Assembly (NCBI RefSeq): GCF_900142925.1 | Contig: NZ_FRCN01000018.1 | Location: 110,090 to 174,089 of the forward strand | Length of the DNA: 64,000 nucleotides | Direction: 5' to 3' | Source: Chitinophaga sp. CF418 | GTDB taxonomy: Bacteria > Bacteroidota > Bacteroidia > Chitinophagales > Chitinophagaceae | In this document: positions 1 to 8,473 of the stretch, one piece after another | Position numbering within the stretch: the first letter of the stretch is position 1 | Layout of the letters: every line of letters begins with the position of its first letter | Translations under genes and position numbers: made by a program | Notes under the pieces: model-generated | Databases searched by the model: none | The model's input: only the letters and a program-made list of their open reading frames with translations | What the model was told of the DNA's origin: nothing

Positions 1-396
1 ATCGTCAATAACTACCTGAGTAATGAAGGCATTCCTGACAACCCACAATTGATAAGGGTAAGAAGTAAGGACGAAAGATCACTGATCTCCTTCTATTCAG
101 AAAATGATACCAGAAAGAACTCTATTATTTCCGGCAATACATTTAATATGACACCCAATTCGGGTATTATCGGCAATTCTTTTCTGAGAGTATTTGAAGA
201 TGATCTGCAGGTTAGCGATAATACATTCAACAACCTGACGAAAAGTAAAGTGGGTATCTACTATGATAAGAAGCCCCAGAAAGTCACCAATGAAGTATAT
301 AAGAATGTCAATCTCTATTTTAATAAGAACATAAAGGGGGATTTTATAAAATCTAACAATAAGCTCTCGAACAGTAATGCAAATCTGGCTTTGTAA
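1..396 (+). CDS. Partial: C-terminal end of a probable right-handed beta-helix protein
   Basis: The reading frame is open from the first base of the window to the stop at 394-396, so the gene starts upstream and only the last 131 residues are visible. An internal TTG at 49 is not a credible start. The sequence carries regularly spaced Asn-rich turns (IVNNYL, IISGNTF, IIGNSF, QVSDNTF), each followed by hydrophobic residues, which is the pattern of parallel beta-helix (pectate-lyase-like) coils. Such proteins act on or bind polysaccharides; the visible part shows no catalytic residue. It lies 34 bp upstream of gmd, so it probably belongs to the same surface-polysaccharide locus. The fold is inferred from repeat pattern only. 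Confidence 0.6.
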   Translation: MVNNYLSNEGIPDNPQLIRVRSKDERSLISFYSENDTRKNSIISGNTFNMTPNSGIIGNSFLRVFEDDLQVSDNTFNNLTKSKVGIYYDKKPQKVTNEVYKNVNLYFNKNIKGDFIKSNNKLSNSNANLAL

Positions 397-401
397 ATAG
401 C

Positions 402-409
402 TATATTTG
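402..409 (+). promoter_or_regulatory. Candidate -7 promoter box for gmd-fcl
   Basis: TATATTTG fits the Bacteroidota -7 consensus TAnnTTTG and ends 21 bp before the gmd start codon. No good -33 TTTG is seen at the expected spacing, so this could be weak or fortuitous. Confidence 0.35.
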
Positions 410-430
410 TTTGATAACTGAACTCCAAAT

Positions 431-1543
431 ATGAAGACTGCTTTAATTACCGGCATTACAGGCCAGGATGGAGCTTATTTAAGTGAATTGTTACTTGCTC
501 AGGGCTACGACGTTCACGGTATAAAACGGCGTAGTTCCCTGTTCAACACCGACCGTATCGATCACCTCTACCAGAACCCCCAGGATGAGGATGTGCGTTT
601 CAGATTGCATTATGGCGATCTTACAGACTCAACGAACCTGATCCGCATCATTCAGCAGGTGCAGCCGGATGAAATATACAATCTCGGCGCCATGAGTCAT
701 GTGCAGGTGAGCTTTGAAACACCTGAATATACCGCCAATGCTGATGGTATAGGTACACTGAGAATACTTGAAGCAGTACGTTTACTGGGATTGACCCAGA
801 AAACCAGGATATACCAGGCATCTACTTCTGAGTTGTATGGCTTGGTACAGGAAGTTCCGCAGTCTGAAAGAACCCCCTTCTATCCACGTTCTCCTTACGC
901 TGTTGCCAAAATGTATGCATACTGGATCACGGTCAACTACCGTGAGGCTTATAATATGTACGCCTGTAATGGGATCCTGTTCAATCACGAAAGCCCGCTG
1001 CGCGGAGAGACTTTCGTAACCAGGAAGATCACCCGTGGTGTAGCGCAGATAGCCCTGGGTATGCAGGACAAATTATATATGGGAAACCTGAATGCACAGC
1101 GTGACTGGGGACATGCGAAGGACTATGTAGAAGCGATGTGGCGTATACTCCAACAGGACCAGCCGGAAGATTATGTGATAGCTACCGGTATTACTACTCC
1201 TGTAAGGGATTTCATCAGAATGGCCTTTGAGGAGGCCGGAATAGAGGTGGAATTCAAAGGTGAGGGTGTTCATGAAAAGGGTATTATCAGAAGTGTAGAA
1301 GGACACCTGACGGCTGTACAACCAGGACAGGAGGTAGTCGCTATCGATCCAAGATATTTCAGGCCGACGGAAGTGGATCTTTTAATTGGCGATCCTACAA
1401 AGGCTCAGACGAAGCTGGGATGGCAACCCAAATATGATCTGCCAGCCCTGGTTAAAGAGATGGTGCATGCAGATCTGGAATTGTTCCGCCGCGAGAAATT
1501 ACTCAAAGAAGCAGGATTTAAGATATTTAGTCAATACGAATAA
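431..1543 (+). CDS. gmd: GDP-mannose 4,6-dehydratase
   Basis: Converts GDP-D-mannose to GDP-4-keto-6-deoxy-D-mannose, the first step toward GDP-L-fucose. It is a 370-residue extended short-chain dehydrogenase, the usual length for Gmd. The NADP-binding glycine motif TGITGQDG is at residues 8-15, the STSELYG segment near 131 supplies the active-site Thr/Glu, and YPRSPYAVAK at 151-160 supplies the Tyr156/Lys160 pair. The Gmd signature NHESPLRGETFVTRKI follows. The start is ATG at 431. The next gene, fcl, begins 3 bp after the stop, so the two pathway enzymes are co-transcribed. Cytoplasmic. The product most likely feeds fucose into a capsule or exopolysaccharide. Confidence 0.97.
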   Translation: MKTALITGITGQDGAYLSELLLAQGYDVHGIKRRSSLFNTDRIDHLYQNPQDEDVRFRLHYGDLTDSTNLIRIIQQVQPDEIYNLGAMSHVQVSFETPEYTANADGIGTLRILEAVRLLGLTQKTRIYQASTSELYGLVQEVPQSERTPFYPRSPYAVAKMYAYWITVNYREAYNMYACNGILFNHESPLRGETFVTRKITRGVAQIALGMQDKLYMGNLNAQRDWGHAKDYVEAMWRILQQDQPEDYVIATGITTPVRDFIRMAFEEAGIEVEFKGEGVHEKGIIRSVEGHLTAVQPGQEVVAIDPRYFRPTEVDLLIGDPTKAQTKLGWQPKYDLPALVKEMVHADLELFRREKLLKEAGFKIFSQYE

Positions 1544-1546
1544 TCT

Positions 1547-2476
1547 ATGAAACAAACGGATAAGATCTATGTAGCAGGGCATAGGGGAATGGTAGGCTCC
1601 GCTATTGTAAGGCGCTTACAGAAGGATGGCTTTAATAATATCGTGACCAGAACTTCCGCACAGCTGGACCTGCGTAACCAGGATGCCACAGCGGCATTCT
1701 TTGCCGAAGAACGTCCGGACTATGTTTTCCTGGCAGCGGCCAAGGTCGGGGGGATCGTTGCGAATAACACCTTCAGGGCGGAATTCATTTATGAGAACAT
1801 CATGATACAAAACAACGTTATCCATCATGCATATCTGAATAATGTAAAGAAACTGATGTTCCTGGGATCTTCCTGCATATATCCTAAACTGGCGCCCCAG
1901 CCACTGAAGGAGGAATACCTGCTGACAGGTTTACTGGAGCCCACAAATGAACCATACGCCATTGCAAAGATCGCAGGTATCAAGATGTGCGATGCATACA
2001 GGGCGCAATACGGGTGTAACTTTGTATCGGTAATGCCTACTAATCTGTATGGCCCCAACGATAACTATGATTTGAAAAACTCACATGTACTCCCGGCATT
2101 GTTGCGGAAATTTCACGAGGCGAAGAAGAACAATGCAGCAGAAGTGGTAGTCTGGGGTACAGGTACGCCTTTACGTGAATTCCTGCATGCTGATGATATG
2201 GCGGATGCATGTTTCTACCTCATGCAACAATATAATGAAGAAGGATTGGTGAACATCGGTGTGGGAGAAGATATCAGTATCAAAGACCTGGCATTGCTGG
2301 TGAAAAAAATAACAGGTTATGAAGGAGCACTGGTATTTGATACTACTAAACCAGACGGCACACCCAGGAAACTGATGGATGTAGGCAAGCTGCATGGTTT
2401 TGGATGGAAGGCCACCATAAAGTTGGAAGAAGGTATCGCCAGGGTATATGCTGATATTAAAGACACTGTGTTTTGA
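1547..2476 (+). CDS. fcl: GDP-L-fucose synthase
   Basis: Bifunctional epimerase/reductase that turns GDP-4-keto-6-deoxymannose into GDP-L-fucose with NADPH. The protein has 309 residues, typical for Fcl/WcaG. Visible family marks are the nucleotide-binding GHRGMVGSA at 11-19, the LGSSCIYPK segment near 105-113 with the catalytic Ser, the YAIAK motif with Tyr137 and Lys141, and NLYGPNDNYD downstream. It follows gmd by 3 bp, giving a two-gene GDP-fucose operon. The downstream outer membrane protein at 2640 may be on the same transcript, since no terminator is seen between them. Confidence 0.96.
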   Translation: MKQTDKIYVAGHRGMVGSAIVRRLQKDGFNNIVTRTSAQLDLRNQDATAAFFAEERPDYVFLAAAKVGGIVANNTFRAEFIYENIMIQNNVIHHAYLNNVKKLMFLGSSCIYPKLAPQPLKEEYLLTGLLEPTNEPYAIAKIAGIKMCDAYRAQYGCNFVSVMPTNLYGPNDNYDLKNSHVLPALLRKFHEAKKNNAAEVVVWGTGTPLREFLHADDMADACFYLMQQYNEEGLVNIGVGEDISIKDLALLVKKITGYEGALVFDTTKPDGTPRKLMDVGKLHGFGWKATIKLEEGIARVYADIKDTVF

Positions 2477-2639
2477 TATTAATTCCCCTGGGTTCTTATG
2501 ATTGGTTTCATCTTTGGCTTTAATGATATATGAAGCTTAACTATAAAGTATGAAAGAAAGGAATTGATCTATAGAATATAGTACTATGGCCAAAACTGCT
2601 AAACGCTTATATTTGCAGCGGCAAGCAAATTCTTCCTTT

Positions 2640-4211
2640 ATGTTCAAGAAATGTATCACCCCTGTGTTTGTTCTGGTTTGCTTAAGTATCCCTTTTAGCT
2701 ATACTGCACATGCACAAAGCATCGGGCGCCAGTATTCACTGGGCTTCTACCAATCCGGATCAGACAATGGTTATCACTCGTCACTGAGAGATTACTCTAT
2801 TGAGCCAAGCTTCGATCTTCCCACAGGAGACACTACCCGTAAGCAAAGCTGGCTGTACCGAAAACTATTCCGTGAGCATCTGCTGGAGGTTCACGAAGAC
2901 GACTACACATTTTACGCCAGCATCCTGCCTGACCTTATTGTAGGTCACAGCAATGATAATGGTACCACATGGGTAAATACCCGTGGTGTGATTGCTGGTG
3001 GTACTATCGGTAAGAACCTGACGTTCCGGGCAGAGTTTTATGAGAACCAGGCAAAGTTACCAGCCTACCTGGATGCGTATGCCAGGGCAAACAAGATCAT
3101 ACCGGGTCAGGGCGAATGGAAGGGTTATTCCAACAATACGGCATTTGACTATGCATATTCTTCCGCACTGATTGACTACAAAGCCGGAAAACATTTCGTG
3201 TTCCAGCTGGGATATGACAAGAATTTCATCGGAGACGGTTACCGCTCTATGTTACTGTCTGACGCTTCTTTCAACTATCCTTTCCTGAAAATTATCGCTA
3301 ATCTGGGTCGGGTACAGTATACCACTATGTGGGCCCAATTTATAGATATGCAATATCCCAAAGCATCCTACGATAATGGCTACAGGAAGAAATGGGGCGT
3401 ATTCAATTACCTGGACTGGAATGTAAGTAAGAAGATCTCCATCGGTCTATTTGAAGCGGTGATCTGGCAGGATTCCGATTCCACAGGCAAACGTGGTTTT
3501 GATGTCAGTTACCTCAACCCGATCGTTTTCCTCCGCCCTGTAGAATTCTCTGTAGGATCTCCTGACAACGCTGTCTTAGGCCTGAATGCGAAATATGCGC
3601 CATCCCGGAACAGTACCTTCTACGGACAGTTTATCCTGGATGAATTCAAGTTCAGTGAAATCACAGCCGGTAAGGGCTGGTGGGCCAACAAATATGGTGG
3701 CCAGGTAGGTTTCCGTTCCAACAACCTCTTTAAGGTCCGTAATCTGAACATCCTGACAGAGGTAAACGCCGCCAGACCATATACATACTCTCAGCGTACC
3801 ACGCTGAATAACTATGGTCATTATAACCAGCCACTGGCTCACCCGATGGGGGCTAACTTTATAGAGTGGGTGAATATTGCAGACTATAGGTATAAGCGCC
3901 TCTTCCTCCGTGGACAGATCACGCTGGCGAAGTACGGACTGGATACTGCAGGTGTGAACTATGGTAAAGACATTAATAAATCTTACACCACCCGTACGGT
4001 GGATTTTGGCAATCACATAGGCCAGGGGCTTAAGACCAATCTGTTATATGTGCAGGGAACAGCAGCTTACCTGTTGAACCCGAAATATAATCTGAGAGTG
4101 GAGGCCTCCATTACCGCCAGAAGGGAAAGCAATAATCAGTGGAAGAACAATGAGCTGATTTTCCAGGTGGGTCTGAGAAGTTCCTTCCGTCAATTGTATT
4201 ATGATCTATAA
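2640..4211 (+). CDS. Outer membrane protein, Wzi/RemB-like capsule assembly family
   Basis: Predicted 523-residue outer membrane beta-barrel. The chosen ATG at 2640 begins directly with a signal peptide (MFKKCITPVFVLVCLSIPF...HA|QS); an in-frame ATG at 2586 would put 18 charged residues in front of it and is less likely. The body is rich in alternating aromatic/polar strands, contains GYDKNFIGDGYRSMLLSD and ends with VGLRSSFRQLYYDL, close to an aromatic beta-barrel C-terminus. The GDGYRS-type segment resembles Bacteroidota proteins annotated as gliding-motility protein RemB or capsule assembly Wzi. Its place after gmd-fcl supports a role in holding or exporting a fucose-containing surface polysaccharide. 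The family assignment rests on recalled similarity; the exact role is inference. Confidence 0.7.
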   Translation: MFKKCITPVFVLVCLSIPFSYTAHAQSIGRQYSLGFYQSGSDNGYHSSLRDYSIEPSFDLPTGDTTRKQSWLYRKLFREHLLEVHEDDYTFYASILPDLIVGHSNDNGTTWVNTRGVIAGGTIGKNLTFRAEFYENQAKLPAYLDAYARANKIIPGQGEWKGYSNNTAFDYAYSSALIDYKAGKHFVFQLGYDKNFIGDGYRSMLLSDASFNYPFLKIIANLGRVQYTTMWAQFIDMQYPKASYDNGYRKKWGVFNYLDWNVSKKISIGLFEAVIWQDSDSTGKRGFDVSYLNPIVFLRPVEFSVGSPDNAVLGLNAKYAPSRNSTFYGQFILDEFKFSEITAGKGWWANKYGGQVGFRSNNLFKVRNLNILTEVNAARPYTYSQRTTLNNYGHYNQPLAHPMGANFIEWVNIADYRYKRLFLRGQITLAKYGLDTAGVNYGKDINKSYTTRTVDFGNHIGQGLKTNLLYVQGTAAYLLNPKYNLRVEASITARRESNNQWKNNELIFQVGLRSSFRQLYYDL

Positions 4212-4233
4212 GTAATTGATAAATAAATTATTT

Positions 4234-4266
4234 AAAGCCTCCTGGTCAACCGGGAGGCTTTTTTAT
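4234..4266 (+). terminator. Rho-independent terminator
   Basis: Arms at 4234-4242 (AAAGCCTCC) and 4253-4261 (GGAGGCTTT), with two further G-C pairs around a TCAA loop, followed by a T run. It closes the polysaccharide operon. Confidence 0.9.
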
Positions 4267-4308
4267 TTCCGGCAGCGAGGCATCCTGACATTTTACTAAC
4301 TTCGCGCC

Positions 4309-6210
4309 ATGCATTACGTTACGGTAGAAGGACTCACAAAAACTTTCGGCGCAGGGCCGCTTTTTAAGGACATTTCTTTCCATATAGAAGAAGGAGATAA
4401 GATCGCACTGGTTGCCCTCAATGGCGCCGGTAAATCTACATTACTCCGCATCCTGTGTGGACAGGAATCGCCGGATGCCGGTACAGTCTGGATCCACAAG
4501 GGGGTGACGGTGGTAATGCTGGAGCAGCAATCTGCTTTTGAACCGGGAAAATCCATTTCTGAGCATTTGTTCTCCCAGTCCCACCCGGTACTGGCCGCTA
4601 TCAGGGACTATGAAATACTGACGGACGACGAGGAAGGAGAGCCGGACATCGATAAGCTGACCCAAGCCATTGAGCGTATGGATGAGCTGAACGCCTGGCA
4701 TTTTGATTCCAAAGTGAAGCAGATACTCGGGAAACTGAATATTCACCACCTGGACCAGAAAATGGGCAACCTTTCCGGAGGACAGCTGAAACGTGTAGCG
4801 CTAGCCAAAGTGTTGATAGATATAGGGTTTGAACACCGCCATACCCTCCTGATCATGGACGAACCTACCAACCACCTGGATGTTAGTATGATCGAATGGC
4901 TGGAAAATTACCTCGACCAGGAGAATGTGACCCTGTTGCTGGTAACGCACGACCGTTACTTCCTGGACAGCGTCTGCAACGAGATCATGGAAATTGACCA
5001 GCAGCAACTGTTTATTTATAAAGGAGACTACGAGAATTACCTGGAAAAGAAAGCAACCCGTGAAGAACAGGACAGGGCAAGTGTAGAGAAGGCCAGGAAT
5101 GTATTCCGTAAAGAGCTGGAATGGATCAGGAAACAGCCCAAGGCCCGTACTACAAAATCCAAATCCCGCATAGACGCTTTTGAAGACGTAAAGGAAAGGG
5201 CCAGTGTACGGCTGGAAAAACAGCAGCTGGAACTGAATGTGAAAATGACCCGTCTGGGCGGAAAGATCATTGAACTAAAAAAAGTATATAAATCCTTCGG
5301 TGACCTGAAGATCCTGAAGGGCTTTGATTACACGTTCAAAAAAGGCGAACGGGTAGGGGTGGTAGGCAAGAACGGGGTAGGGAAGTCTACCTTTGTGAAT
5401 ATGCTGCTTGGACTGGAACAGCCCGATTCCGGTAAGATCAATACCGGTGAAACTGTCGTGTTTGGTAACTATGACCAGCGTGGATTGATCGTTAAAGAAG
5501 ACATGCGGGTAATAGAGTTCGTGAAGAATATTGCCGAAAACTTCCCCCTGGCAGATGGTACAAAAGTCAGCGCAGCACAGTTCCTGCAGTTGTTCCTCTT
5601 CACGCCCGAGAAGCAGTATACCTACATTTCCAAGCTGAGCGGAGGAGAGAAAAGAAGATTACACCTGTTGAGCATCCTGTTCCGCAATCCGAACTTTCTG
5701 GTATTGGATGAACCTACGAATGACCTTGACCTGCCGACGCTGAGCATCCTCGAGGAGTTCCTGTTGTCTTACCAGGGCTGTATCATTATCGTAAGCCACG
5801 ACAGGTACTTTATGGATAAGCTGGTGGATCACTTGTTTGTGTTTGAAGGAGATGGAGAAATACGCGACTTCCCCGGAAACTATACACAATACAGGGAATG
5901 GGAGAAAGACCGTTCCGAAAAGGATAAGGAAGAGGCCCGTAATGAAAATAAGGCTCCTGAGAAGCCGGTACCGGTGGCTGCTCCTGTCGTAGAGGCAAAA
6001 AAAATGTCCTTTAAGGAGAAACGTGAACTGGAGCTGCTGGAGAAAGACATTGCAGCGCTGGAGGCAGAAAAGAAAGAGATAGATGCAAAGATGGGTGCAG
6101 GAGAGCTGCCTTATGAACAATTGGAACCATTATCCCGCCGTGTCGGGGAAATTCTCCAGCTGCTGGATGAAAAAGGTCTGCGCTGGTTGGAGCTTAGTGA
6201 GATGAGTTAA
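4309..6210 (+). CDS. uup: ABC-F family ATPase, Uup-like
   Basis: Soluble protein with two ATP-binding cassettes and no membrane segment, 633 residues. First cassette: Walker A NGAGKST at 38-44, LSGGQ near 155, DEPTNHLD at about 184-191. Second cassette: Walker A GKNGVGKST near 353-361, LSGGE near 443, DEPTNDLD near 467. The basic linker with many Arg/Lys around 270-310 and a C-terminal coiled coil (about 555-633, rich in KRELELLEKDIAALEAEKKE) match the Uup branch, whose C-terminal domain binds DNA or ribosomes. ABC-F proteins act on ribosomes in translation. It stands alone between two terminators. Confidence 0.9.
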   Translation: MHYVTVEGLTKTFGAGPLFKDISFHIEEGDKIALVALNGAGKSTLLRILCGQESPDAGTVWIHKGVTVVMLEQQSAFEPGKSISEHLFSQSHPVLAAIRDYEILTDDEEGEPDIDKLTQAIERMDELNAWHFDSKVKQILGKLNIHHLDQKMGNLSGGQLKRVALAKVLIDIGFEHRHTLLIMDEPTNHLDVSMIEWLENYLDQENVTLLLVTHDRYFLDSVCNEIMEIDQQQLFIYKGDYENYLEKKATREEQDRASVEKARNVFRKELEWIRKQPKARTTKSKSRIDAFEDVKERASVRLEKQQLELNVKMTRLGGKIIELKKVYKSFGDLKILKGFDYTFKKGERVGVVGKNGVGKSTFVNMLLGLEQPDSGKINTGETVVFGNYDQRGLIVKEDMRVIEFVKNIAENFPLADGTKVSAAQFLQLFLFTPEKQYTYISKLSGGEKRRLHLLSILFRNPNFLVLDEPTNDLDLPTLSILEEFLLSYQGCIIIVSHDRYFMDKLVDHLFVFEGDGEIRDFPGNYTQYREWEKDRSEKDKEEARNENKAPEKPVPVAAPVVEAKKMSFKEKRELELLEKDIAALEAEKKEIDAKMGAGELPYEQLEPLSRRVGEILQLLDEKGLRWLELSEMS

Positions 6211-6223
6211 TTGTCCTGATAAT

Positions 6224-6268
6224 AAAAATAGTAAAGGACGTCTTTGCAGGCGTCCCTTACTATTTTTA
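6224..6268. terminator. Bidirectional terminator between convergent genes
   Basis: A 17-nt inverted repeat with one mismatch (6224-6240 and 6251-6267) around a 10-nt loop. AAAAATAG lies on one flank and CTATTTTT on the other, so either strand yields a stem with a U-rich tail. It serves uup and the convergent small gene at 6272. Confidence 0.9.
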
Positions 6269-6271
6269 TCA

Positions 6272-6604
6272 CTATTCTTTCTTATCATGTATCTGAGATG
6301 CCTTCAGATAGATCTTTTTGCCCTTGTCATCCACATAGTATTTTCTGTCTTTTTTGTCGATATAGACAGTTTCCCCATTGGGGCCTTCCTTGCCTTTATA
6401 TGTCTTATCAGTGACCTTCATGGCCCCTTTCACGGCCACAGAAGCAGTTTTGTTGGCGGTTTTATTAGCTACTGCAGCGGTCTTCTTGCCTATTTTTTTT
6501 GCTGTACTGTCTATGCCCTGGGCTATACTTTGCTGACCAAAGAAAAGCGCTGACGCTGTAATGGTGGCAGCTAACATTCCCTGGCGTAATGTTTTTGAGT
6601 TCAT
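6272..6604 (-). CDS. Small secreted basic protein with PBCV-adaptor-like C-terminus
   Basis: A 110-residue exported protein. A signal peptide spans about residues 1-28 (ends SIAQ|GI). A Lys/Ala-rich middle follows, with repeats of the KKTAAVANKTANKTAS type, likely helical. The C-terminus contains GPNGETVYIDKKDRKYYVD and then DDKGKKIYLK, two Gly/Tyr/Lys units that resemble the short PBCV basic adaptor domain (GPRGG-x-Y-x5-GKKVY). No function can be assigned. The gene is convergent with uup and divergent from the ECF sigma gene. Confidence 0.7.
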   Translation of the reverse strand: MNSKTLRQGMLAATITASALFFGQQSIAQGIDSTAKKIGKKTAAVANKTANKTASVAVKGAMKVTDKTYKGKEGPNGETVYIDKKDRKYYVDDKGKKIYLKASQIHDKKE

Positions 6605-6721
6605 AAGAACAGATTTTAAGGTTGTGTAAAGTCAATATGAATGTTATTATTCAATTTTGATGCCAGCAACATCTTCCATATTTTTAGAGGCCACCATATA
6701 TGATAATTTAAAAGGTAATAG

Positions 6722-7330
6722 TTGGAGGAGATCTGGTACACCGACCTTTCAGATCAGGAGCTTTGGAGCAGGCTGATAAATGGGGATGAGGGCGCTTTGG
6801 CCTTCATTTATAATACATGGTTCCCATCATTATATAAGTATGGGATGAAGTTACATGCGGATAGCAGCCGGATAAAAGACTGCATACACGACCTCTTTGC
6901 AACGCTGTGGCATAGCCGTGCTAATCTGTCCGTTACAGACAATATCAGGTTTTACCTGTTCGCCAGTCTTAAAAGGAATATCATAAAACACAGCCGGAGA
7001 GAAGGAATATTCAGGCTATTCGGTACTTTAGGTACTGATAACCATTCCTATATGCCTTCACATGAACAAAAAATAATAGACGATCAGTCTCATGATGAGC
7101 GCAAACAGAAACTAAGCCGGGTGATCGACAAATTGCCAAAACGCCAGAAAGAAATCCTCTACCTCCGATATTATGAAGGACTGTCTACCGAGGAAACCGC
7201 CGAAATTATGTCACTAAGTGTTAACTCCACATATGTATTGTTATCAAAAGCATTGAATTATCTCAAAAATCATAGTGGAGAATTGATGGTTTTGATAATT
7301 TCCTGGGGAGATCAACACAACAGTTTCTAA
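6722..7330 (+). CDS. ECF RNA polymerase sigma factor (sigma-70 family)
   Basis: A 202-residue sigma factor with region 2 at about 20-90 (LWSRLINGDEGALAFIYNTW ... FYLFASLKRN) and region 4 at about 130-190 (RQKEILYLRYYEGLSTEETA followed by the helix-turn-helix). No ATG precedes region 2; the frame opens with TTG at 6722 right after a TAG stop, and the first ATG (codon 41) would remove half of region 2, so TTG is taken as start. Such factors in Bacteroidota are held by a FecR anti-sigma and released by a signal from a SusC transducer. Both partners follow, so this factor very likely transcribes the FecR-SusCD operon. Confidence 0.92.
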   Translation: MEEIWYTDLSDQELWSRLINGDEGALAFIYNTWFPSLYKYGMKLHADSSRIKDCIHDLFATLWHSRANLSVTDNIRFYLFASLKRNIIKHSRREGIFRLFGTLGTDNHSYMPSHEQKIIDDQSHDERKQKLSRVIDKLPKRQKEILYLRYYEGLSTEETAEIMSLSVNSTYVLLSKALNYLKNHSGELMVLIISWGDQHNSF

Positions 7331-7355
7331 ATATTTTATAGAATTTTTAAAAAAA

Positions 7356-7385
7356 GATCGAAAAAGACGCTAAGATTTTTCGATC
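7356..7385 (+). promoter_or_regulatory. Perfect inverted repeat between sigma gene and fecR
   Basis: GATCGAAAAA at 7356-7365 and TTTTTCGATC at 7376-7385 form perfect 10-bp arms around a 10-base loop, 25 bp after the sigma stop and 43 bp before fecR. No T run follows, so it may be a weak terminator, an RNA processing or stability element, or a protein site that separates sigma expression from the downstream cassette. Confidence 0.5.
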
Positions 7386-7428
7386 CTGTTGCTTTACTAC
7401 TTAAAGCTTAGCTGAGTAGCGCCCGATT

Positions 7429-8430
7429 ATGGATTACAAAGATTACACAGTAAGGGATTTTCTGCATGATGAATTGTTTCGTAAATGGATCAGCCATCCG
7501 GACCGCGATACTGAGCTTTTCTGGGAAACCTGGATGCGTGAAAACCCTGATCAACGTAATATAGTGAAGGAGGCCCGCGACGTACTGTTGATGATAGGAA
7601 CTGAGGAATATACACCTACAGCTGAAGATCAGGCAGAAGTCTGGAGCAGGATCGCCTATACTATCCGGGAAACTCCTCAGAAAACGTCCATCTTTGCAAT
7701 GTGGCGCTATGCTGCAGTTTTCCTCGGAGTACTTGCTGTTGCAGCTGCTGGCTGGCTTTTCCTGCATCGGGGAAAAACAGTAGAAGTGACCTATGCTACT
7801 ACTTATGGCGAGACTAAGAAGATAGTATTGCCGGATAGTTCAATGGTAAGGCTAAACGCTAATTCTACACTCAGATGTAGCATCAGTAGGAATGGGAAGC
7901 GTGAAATATGGCTGAACGGGGAAGGCTTTTTCTCTGTTGTGCATGACAATAACAATGCTCCTTTCCTGGTACATACATCAGATGTAGACGTGCAGGTAAT
8001 AGGTACCGAATTTAACGTAAACACAAGAAGAATAATGACGCGTGTGGTATTAAATAATGGAGCTGTAAAATTAAAACTGAATGGAGATGGTCAGGAGGAC
8101 ATTAAAATGAAGCCGGGTGAAATGGTAAGTTATTCTACTACTACCCAGCAGCTGTCCCGCAGGAATGTAAATCCTGCAGACTACAATGCATGGCTTGACA
8201 ACATGTTTGTTTTTAATGAAACGCCTATTGCGGAAGTCGCTGCAGTGCTACAGGAAAATCTGGGAATTAATTTAAATATAGAAGATCAGGAATTACAGAA
8301 AGAATTATTTACAGGTAGCATACCAATGTCGGATGTAGAAATATTTTTCAGGACTTTGTCTCGTTCCTTACATGTGGTTATCGAAAAAAAGGGCAATAAC
8401 AGTTATAGTATCAGGAGAAAAAAAACCTAG
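7429..8430 (+). CDS. FecR family anti-sigma factor
   Basis: Inner-membrane anti-sigma regulator, 333 residues. The N-terminal cytoplasmic part (about 1-85) would bind the ECF sigma factor. One transmembrane helix lies near 88-110 (AVFLGVLAVAAAGWLF). The periplasmic FecR domain covers about 115-225 (TYGETKKIVLPDSSMVRLNANS, GTEFNVN), and a C-terminal DUF4974-type domain about 255-325 (VFNETPIAEVAAVLQENLGI) contacts the STN domain of the SusC transducer. Gene order sigma-FecR-SusC-SusD is the standard Bacteroidota cell-surface signalling arrangement. Confidence 0.95.
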   Translation: MDYKDYTVRDFLHDELFRKWISHPDRDTELFWETWMRENPDQRNIVKEARDVLLMIGTEEYTPTAEDQAEVWSRIAYTIRETPQKTSIFAMWRYAAVFLGVLAVAAAGWLFLHRGKTVEVTYATTYGETKKIVLPDSSMVRLNANSTLRCSISRNGKREIWLNGEGFFSVVHDNNNAPFLVHTSDVDVQVIGTEFNVNTRRIMTRVVLNNGAVKLKLNGDGQEDIKMKPGEMVSYSTTTQQLSRRNVNPADYNAWLDNMFVFNETPIAEVAAVLQENLGINLNIEDQELQKELFTGSIPMSDVEIFFRTLSRSLHVVIEKKGNNSYSIRRKKT

Positions 8431-8473
8431 TCGAGTTTAGTTTATAAATCAACCAACCTTAATCTATTTGCTT

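Noticed and set aside
3576..4016. 146-codon minus frame inside the Wzi/RemB-like gene
   Set aside because: Antisense to conserved beta-strand sequence; no start context and no domain.
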